Shown in pieces: positions 20,308 through 23,888 of a DNA stretch of 23,888 nt (the stretch's first letter is position 1; each line of letters begins with the position of its first letter). Source of the stretch: a virus; the IMG/VR virus record IMGVR_UViG_3300004807_000126, positions 1 to 23,888 of that record. One strand, written 5' to 3'. Both the position numbers and the translations under genes were made by a program. The notes beneath the pieces were generated by a model that was not told the DNA's origin, searched no databases, and saw only the letters and a program-made list of their open reading frames with translations.

Positions 20308-20504
20308 AATGGTTTAAGAGTTTATGGTTCAATATGCGTAAGACTAACAACTTACCTGGCAACGAAGTATTGATTCCTATGAAAGAAACACCACCTATTG
20401 CAGAAAAACAAAACGACACTACAACAAAACAGGCCCCTGCAAAAAAACGTGGTAGAAAAAAGAAAGAGGTACAAAATGAAATTGCCCCAACAGACATTGC
20501 GTGA
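20304..20504 (+). CDS. Small basic protein with AT-hook-like motif, 66 aa
   Basis: A 66-residue protein with an amphipathic start (MKWFKSLWFNMRK), a Pro/Thr-rich middle and a basic patch PAKKRGRKKKE near residues 44-54, which resembles an AT-hook without the central Pro. It could bind DNA or be a small membrane-associated peptide; neither is shown. It overlaps the upstream gene by ATGA and its last 29 bases overlap the next gene in another frame. Confidence 0.62.
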   Translation: MKWFKSLWFNMRKTNNLPGNEVLIPMKETPPIAEKQNDTTTKQAPAKKRGRKKKEVQNEIAPTDIA

Positions 20505-20667
20505 CAGATTAAACAATCCTGGTATCATACGTACCTATCGTCACATGATACAAAACAGTCCCACAGACATTGTTGAAGAATTAAGAAAAAACCTCAATGA
20601 CAATTGTGAGAACCATCCAAAACTAGAATTATTAGAGCAAGATTTTGTTGCAAGGTTAGGAAAATAA
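20476..20667 (+). CDS. Hypothetical protein, 63 aa
   Basis: A 63-residue protein starting MKLPQQTLRDRLNNPGIIRT. The start at 20476 is preferred over the longer frame (open to 20398), because AGAGG lies 6-10 bases before it and the longer form would overlap the whole basic tail of the preceding gene. Helical with acidic second half; no family recognised. Next to the terminase small subunit, 2 bases from its start. Confidence 0.62.
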   Translation: MKLPQQTLRDRLNNPGIIRTYRHMIQNSPTDIVEELRKNLNDNCENHPKLELLEQDFVARLGK

Positions 20668-20669
20668 TT

Positions 20670-21011
20670 ATGCAAGAAGCCGCACTATTGAAAAATAATC
20701 AGAAAAAATCAAACGTTGGTGGAAAAAGACCCGGCGCTGGTAGAAAAAAAGGTTCAACACAAAAATTAAGTGGTGTTGAATTATTAGTTGCTATACATAA
20801 GGCAACAGGCAAGCCATTCTCAGACAACGTTGCAGAACACTATCACAGAGCAGTACAAGCAAAAGAATGGAGTGAAGTGCGTGACTATGAAAAGTTTATT
20901 ATTGCCAAAGTAATTAGCGATACAAAAGAAGTTGATATTACAAGCAATGGCGAAACAGTTGGTGCAACATTTACATTTCCTAAAGTAGAATTAAGTGACT
21001 GGAACGAATGA
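20670..21011 (+). CDS. terS: Terminase small subunit
   Basis: A 113-residue protein with the N-terminal motif GGKRPGAGRKKGSTQK (residues about 17-32), the basic G-G-x-R-P-G-A-G-R-x-K-G signature common at the start of phage terminase small subunits. The helices that follow (ELLVAIHKATGKPFSDNVAE, then VRDYEKFIIAKVI) fit the rest of the protein, and the end is acidic. It recognises phage DNA and recruits the large subunit for packaging. It overlaps the large subunit gene by ATGA, as expected for a coupled pair. The start is supported by AGGAAA upstream. Confidence 0.87.
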   Translation: MQEAALLKNNQKKSNVGGKRPGAGRKKGSTQKLSGVELLVAIHKATGKPFSDNVAEHYHRAVQAKEWSEVRDYEKFIIAKVISDTKEVDITSNGETVGATFTFPKVELSDWNE

Positions 21012-22444
21012 GACAAGTCAATGTCCCACTCTATGGCGAACAACAAACTATATTAAATGATTGGCTTAACACAGACAAACATTGTATAGATATTGTTCCT
21101 GTTGGTAGTGGTAAAACATTTTTAGCAAGTATTGCATTGCCTATATTTGCAACCAATGAAGTATTTCACAAAGGTAAGGATATCATTTATAGTGCACCAA
21201 CAGGTGCCATGATTAAATCATTGATTTGGGAACCACTTAAAAAGTCCTGCATAGAATACTTTAACTTAAAAGAAGGTAGCGATATCAACAATAGTGAACT
21301 TACCATTAAGTTTCCAAATGGTGTGTTCATTCGTTGCAAAAGCGCAGAACAGCGTGAGAATTTGCGAGGCTTAAACGTAGGCATGTGGATTGCAGACGAA
21401 GCCGCACTATATACACGTGATACATTACAAGAGATTACCAATCGATTGAGACCTAAAGTTGGTCAGCCTGATACTGCAGGTAGATTGATTGTTATCAGTA
21501 CACCAAATGGTGCAGGTCCTCTTTATGAATTGTTTAACTTAGCCAAAGAAAATCCTGAAAAATATATTGTTAGACATTACAACTACTTGGAAATGCGTAG
21601 TGGTAACTTAAAATTCATTAACGAACAAAAACGCATTATTAGTCCCTTGAAGTTTGGTCAAGACTATATGTGCCAATGGGAAAGTGTAGCAGACATGTTT
21701 TTCTATACATGGGACAAAACAAAATATTGTGATAACGTTAATGATAGAGGTACTGATTTGTACACATTTCAGGATTTTAATAAAAGAGTTATGTGTGCCG
21801 TTGTTGCACAGGTTACCAATCCAGGTGATATCAATGGTAAAATTGAAATCATTAAAAGTTATGCCATACCTGATTGCAGTACAGAAGGTATAGCACAAGC
21901 AATACGACTAGACTTTCCCAAGCGTAGAATCAACAGTATTATTGACATGAGTGGTGGACAAGTTAACCGTGATACCACAAGTGCGTTTGGTGTAACTGAT
22001 AAAACTATTTTAGAAAAATATGGTTTTACAATTGTTAATAATCGTAAAAGCAATCCATTGATTAGTGACACAGACAACACAAGCAATGCGTTTATTGCAA
22101 GAGGTGGATTGATTGTAAAACCTGATGACAAGTTTTTACTAGAGGCATTATCAACATATCACTTTGAAGATGCCACTAGAAAACGTTTGGTAAAGTATAC
22201 CGAACAAAAGTATGCACACATTGACGGTCTTGGTGATTGCATACGTTATGGCATACATCATTTGTTCCCAATAACACATGACAGCATAGGAATGCCTGAG
22301 TACATTGGTATGGATCCAGCATATCAACAAGCATCAATGCCTGGCAGACAATATTTACCTGATAGTCCTCTATATCCAGGTGGACCAAGTTGGGAAGAAA
22401 TCATGAATGGCAATCAAGAACAAGACTATCAAATATGGCAATAA
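21008..22444 (+). CDS. terL: Terminase large subunit
   Basis: A 478-residue packaging ATPase and nuclease. Walker A is V30-P-V-G-S-G-K-T37; Walker B with catalytic acid is V124-G-M-W-I-A-D130-E131; coupling motif S164-T-P-N-G168. The C-terminal RNase H-like nuclease shows candidate metal ligands D256 (TFQDF), D313 (IDMSGG) and D406/D410 (DGLGDCIRYG). The length fits the family. The protein pumps DNA into the prohead through the portal and cuts it. It is co-translated with the small subunit. Two endonuclease-like genes separate it from the portal gene, whereas the two usually adjoin. Confidence 0.96.
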   Translation: MRQVNVPLYGEQQTILNDWLNTDKHCIDIVPVGSGKTFLASIALPIFATNEVFHKGKDIIYSAPTGAMIKSLIWEPLKKSCIEYFNLKEGSDINNSELTIKFPNGVFIRCKSAEQRENLRGLNVGMWIADEAALYTRDTLQEITNRLRPKVGQPDTAGRLIVISTPNGAGPLYELFNLAKENPEKYIVRHYNYLEMRSGNLKFINEQKRIISPLKFGQDYMCQWESVADMFFYTWDKTKYCDNVNDRGTDLYTFQDFNKRVMCAVVAQVTNPGDINGKIEIIKSYAIPDCSTEGIAQAIRLDFPKRRINSIIDMSGGQVNRDTTSAFGVTDKTILEKYGFTIVNNRKSNPLISDTDNTSNAFIARGGLIVKPDDKFLLEALSTYHFEDATRKRLVKYTEQKYAHIDGLGDCIRYGIHHLFPITHDSIGMPEYIGMDPAYQQASMPGRQYLPDSPLYPGGPSWEEIMNGNQEQDYQIWQ

Positions 22445-22455
22445 AGGAATATCAA

Positions 22456-22908
22456 ATGACTAGATATATAGGTGACACAACAAGGTCTATGATTGATAGA
22501 CTTACAGATAAAATAACAATTAACCAAAACACAGATTGTTGGGAATGGCAAGCAGGCAAAAACAATTTAGGTTATGGTTTAATACGTGATGATAAAAAAA
22601 TGCGATTGGCACATCGTGTAAGTTATGAAGAACATATAGGTTCTATACCATACAACATGTGTGTTTGTCATACGTGTGATAATCCTAAGTGTATCAATCC
22701 AAAACACTTATGGTTAGGCACAAGAAAACAAAATGCACAAGACATGATGAAAAAAGGTCGTCATAGGTTATTTGGATGGGTACCAGGTACTCCAGGCGTA
22801 CGTACAGGTGCTAAATTTCATAAACTATATTGCATACATTGCAATAGAGATATAGCAGCCAATACATATGCAAGATTTCATGGGGATAAGTGCAAACTAA
22901 AGCCCTAG
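22456..22908 (+). CDS. HNH homing endonuclease (HNH_3) with C2HC zinc finger
   Basis: A 150-residue protein. Residues 28-102 match the HNH_3 plan: CWEWQAGKNNLGYG, A-H53-R, C71-H72-x-C74, D-N-P-K-C79-I-N81-P-K-H84-L, W-L-G-T-R and Q-N-A-Q-D-M. The zinc-binding cysteines and H72, N81 and H84 are all present, so it should be active. The C-terminus has a second finger, C126-I-H-C129, 12 residues, H142, 3 residues, C146. The start at 22456 is preferred because of AAGGA at 22444-22448; the frame is open further upstream into terminase. It is free-standing, not in an intron, between terminase and portal. Confidence 0.9.
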   Translation: MTRYIGDTTRSMIDRLTDKITINQNTDCWEWQAGKNNLGYGLIRDDKKMRLAHRVSYEEHIGSIPYNMCVCHTCDNPKCINPKHLWLGTRKQNAQDMMKKGRHRLFGWVPGTPGVRTGAKFHKLYCIHCNRDIAANTYARFHGDKCKLKP

Positions 22909-22922
22909 CATAAATACAATAT
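22909..22922 (+). promoter_or_regulatory. Late-promoter-like box, nearly leaderless start
   Basis: CATAAATACAATAT, identical to the box at 11347. The predicted start near 22922 lies only 5 bases before the ATG at 22927, and no ribosome site is visible. Confidence 0.5.
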
Positions 22923-22926
22923 CATT

Positions 22927-23361
22927 ATGAACATATATAAACAGCGATATTTTGAACAAAAACAAGCCGCGAGACAGCGCGGTATTTCATTTGAATTAAC
23001 ATTTGACCAATGGTTTGCAATTTGGCAAGACTCTGGTAAATGGGAATTAAGGGGTAGAGGTAAAGGATCATATGTTATGAGCCGTATAGGCGACGTAGGT
23101 CCTTATGCAATTGATAATGTTTATATTAATAGTCAAGAGCAAAATGCAAGTGAAGGTTCTTCACGTGCTAAATCAGTTGAACATCGTAATGCAATTTCTA
23201 AAGCATTGAATGGAAAAAAGAAAAATTTAGATGCAGTTATAAAAAATGCCCAAGCACAATTGATGAGACCAAAATACATGTGCCAACATTGCGATAAAAC
23301 AATTAGTGGTGCTGGTAATTTGAAACAACATATTGCTAGTAAGCATAAGGAAACACAATGA
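22927..23361 (+). CDS. Endonuclease-like protein with NUMOD3-like and C2H2 zinc finger
   Basis: A 144-residue basic protein. Residues 18-68 carry the conserved block shared with the 9087 protein (GISFELTFDQWFAIWQDSGK, then KGSYVMSRIGDVGPYAIDNV). Residues about 75-107 resemble a NUMOD3 DNA-binding stretch (EHRNAISKALNGKKK). A classic C2H2 finger follows: C119-Q-H-C122, 12 residues, H135, 4 residues, H140. No complete nuclease motif is recognised, so it may be a divergent endonuclease or an associated DNA-binding protein. No ribosome site precedes it; the late-type box lies directly upstream. It overlaps the portal gene by ATGA. Confidence 0.72.
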   Translation: MNIYKQRYFEQKQAARQRGISFELTFDQWFAIWQDSGKWELRGRGKGSYVMSRIGDVGPYAIDNVYINSQEQNASEGSSRAKSVEHRNAISKALNGKKKNLDAVIKNAQAQLMRPKYMCQHCDKTISGAGNLKQHIASKHKETQ

Positions 23362-23888
23362 AAAACACAGAATTATTAAAAAGAAATTCAGTATACTCAG
23401 CCATCTATCAGCAGATGCTAGGTTTCCAGTCAGCATATCTTGGTGGCTATATATTCAAACAAGATGTACGTAAAAAGCGTCCAAGCGAAGATAGTATTCT
23501 TTGGAATGACTTAATGAAAAACACAGTGGCACAACCTGTTTGCCGTTATATTGTTGACACCATCAATGACGTATTGTTCGAGCCAGGCATTAAACGCAAT
23601 CTAAGATTTGCAACACCAACAGGTCAGTATATCGATCCTAAGAATTGTGATTGGGTAGAATTGTTTGTTAACGATGCTGACCTACAAACACGTGGCTTAA
23701 CAAGTTTCATGGAACAAGTTGGTGACTTAACAAGTATCTTTGGTCATTGTTGGGTAGCAGTTGACATGCCACAAGAAAGTGAAGGCAACTTAGGTAGGCC
23801 TTACTGTTGTGCAGTTAGCCCATTAGATGTATGGGATTGGTGTTTTGATTGGTATGGTGGTAGACCAATACTAGAATACGTTAAAATC
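23358..23888 (+). CDS. Portal protein, 5' part (runs off the window)
   Basis: An open frame of 177 codons from an ATGA overlap to the right edge, with AAGGA at 23347-23351. The start (AYLGGYIFKQDVRKKRPSED), then YIVDTINDVLFEPGIKRNLR and a helix-plus-strand segment (FMEQVGDLTSIFGHCWVAVD) are typical of the clip and wing region of phage portal proteins of this group. Twelve copies form the DNA channel at the head vertex that docks terminase and the tail. The position after terminase supports the call. The remaining part lies beyond the window. Confidence 0.83.
   Translation, partial: MKNTELLKRNSVYSAIYQQMLGFQSAYLGGYIFKQDVRKKRPSEDSILWNDLMKNTVAQPVCRYIVDTINDVLFEPGIKRNLRFATPTGQYIDPKNCDWVELFVNDADLQTRGLTSFMEQVGDLTSIFGHCWVAVDMPQESEGNLGRPYCCAVSPLDVWDWCFDWYGGRPILEYVKI

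Noticed and set aside
20398-20475. Longer N-terminus of the 63-aa gene
   Set aside because: It is the shifted reading of the basic tail of the 20304 gene; AGAGG before 20476 supports the short form.
22390-22455. Longer N-terminus of the HNH gene reaching into terminase
   Set aside because: No ribosome site for the longer forms, whereas AAGGA precedes the ATG at 22456 at a good distance.
1-23888. tRNA genes
   Set aside because: No T-loop GTTCGA-type sequence in a cloverleaf context was found on either strand by eye; a tRNAscan-SE run would settle it.

Overview
The window is a stretch of a strongly AT-rich tailed-phage genome, read almost entirely on the + strand. The tail genes run in the lambda order: tube, G/GT-type chaperone with a slippery heptamer, tape measure, M-like, L-like and J-like tip proteins. 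That order and the absence of a sheath gene suggest a long, non-contractile (siphovirus-type) tail. The tail and fibre proteins carry repeat modules typical of aquatic phages. The host is probably a Gram-negative bacterium, because one tiny gene encodes a lipobox lipoprotein; no host can be named from the sequence.

Layout. Positions 1-9055 hold the tail structural module, with a GNAT acetyltransferase between the L-like and J-like genes. Positions 9087-14922 hold a homing-endonuclease-like ORF and two fibre pairs, each a short beta-rich protein followed by a long repetitive fibre. Positions 14928-15696 hold a one-TM (holin-like) protein and a Dps-like ferritin gene that follows an elaborate RNA hairpin. 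Positions 15722-16645 are a minus-strand, moron-like island of four tiny genes with three near-identical sigma70 promoter/leader cassettes, closed by a shared bidirectional terminator. Positions 16722-17634 hold a small DUF5710-like gene and about 550 bases of non-coding DNA full of hairpins, a structured-RNA candidate. Positions 17635-20667 hold a putative Ntn-hydrolase, a NUMOD3/zinc-finger gene split by a frameshift, and a tightly overlapping run of small genes. Positions 20670-23888 hold terminase small and large subunits, two endonuclease-like genes and the 5' part of the portal gene.

How it works together. Most genes touch or overlap (TAATG or ATGA) and form long co-transcribed blocks. 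A recurring box, [ACT]ATAAATACAATAT or ACTAAATACAATAT, sits just upstream of nine genes or blocks and resembles the T4-type late promoter TATAAATA. It is the best candidate for the internal late promoter. The minus-strand island instead uses host-type TTGACG-17-TATACT promoters.

Points most worth follow-up: the Dps-like gene with all four ferroxidase ligands and its structured leader; the 17083-17634 RNA candidate; the late-box set; the promoter cassettes; and the zinc-finger module shared by three endonuclease-like ORFs. All functional statements come from reading the sequence; no database search was run.
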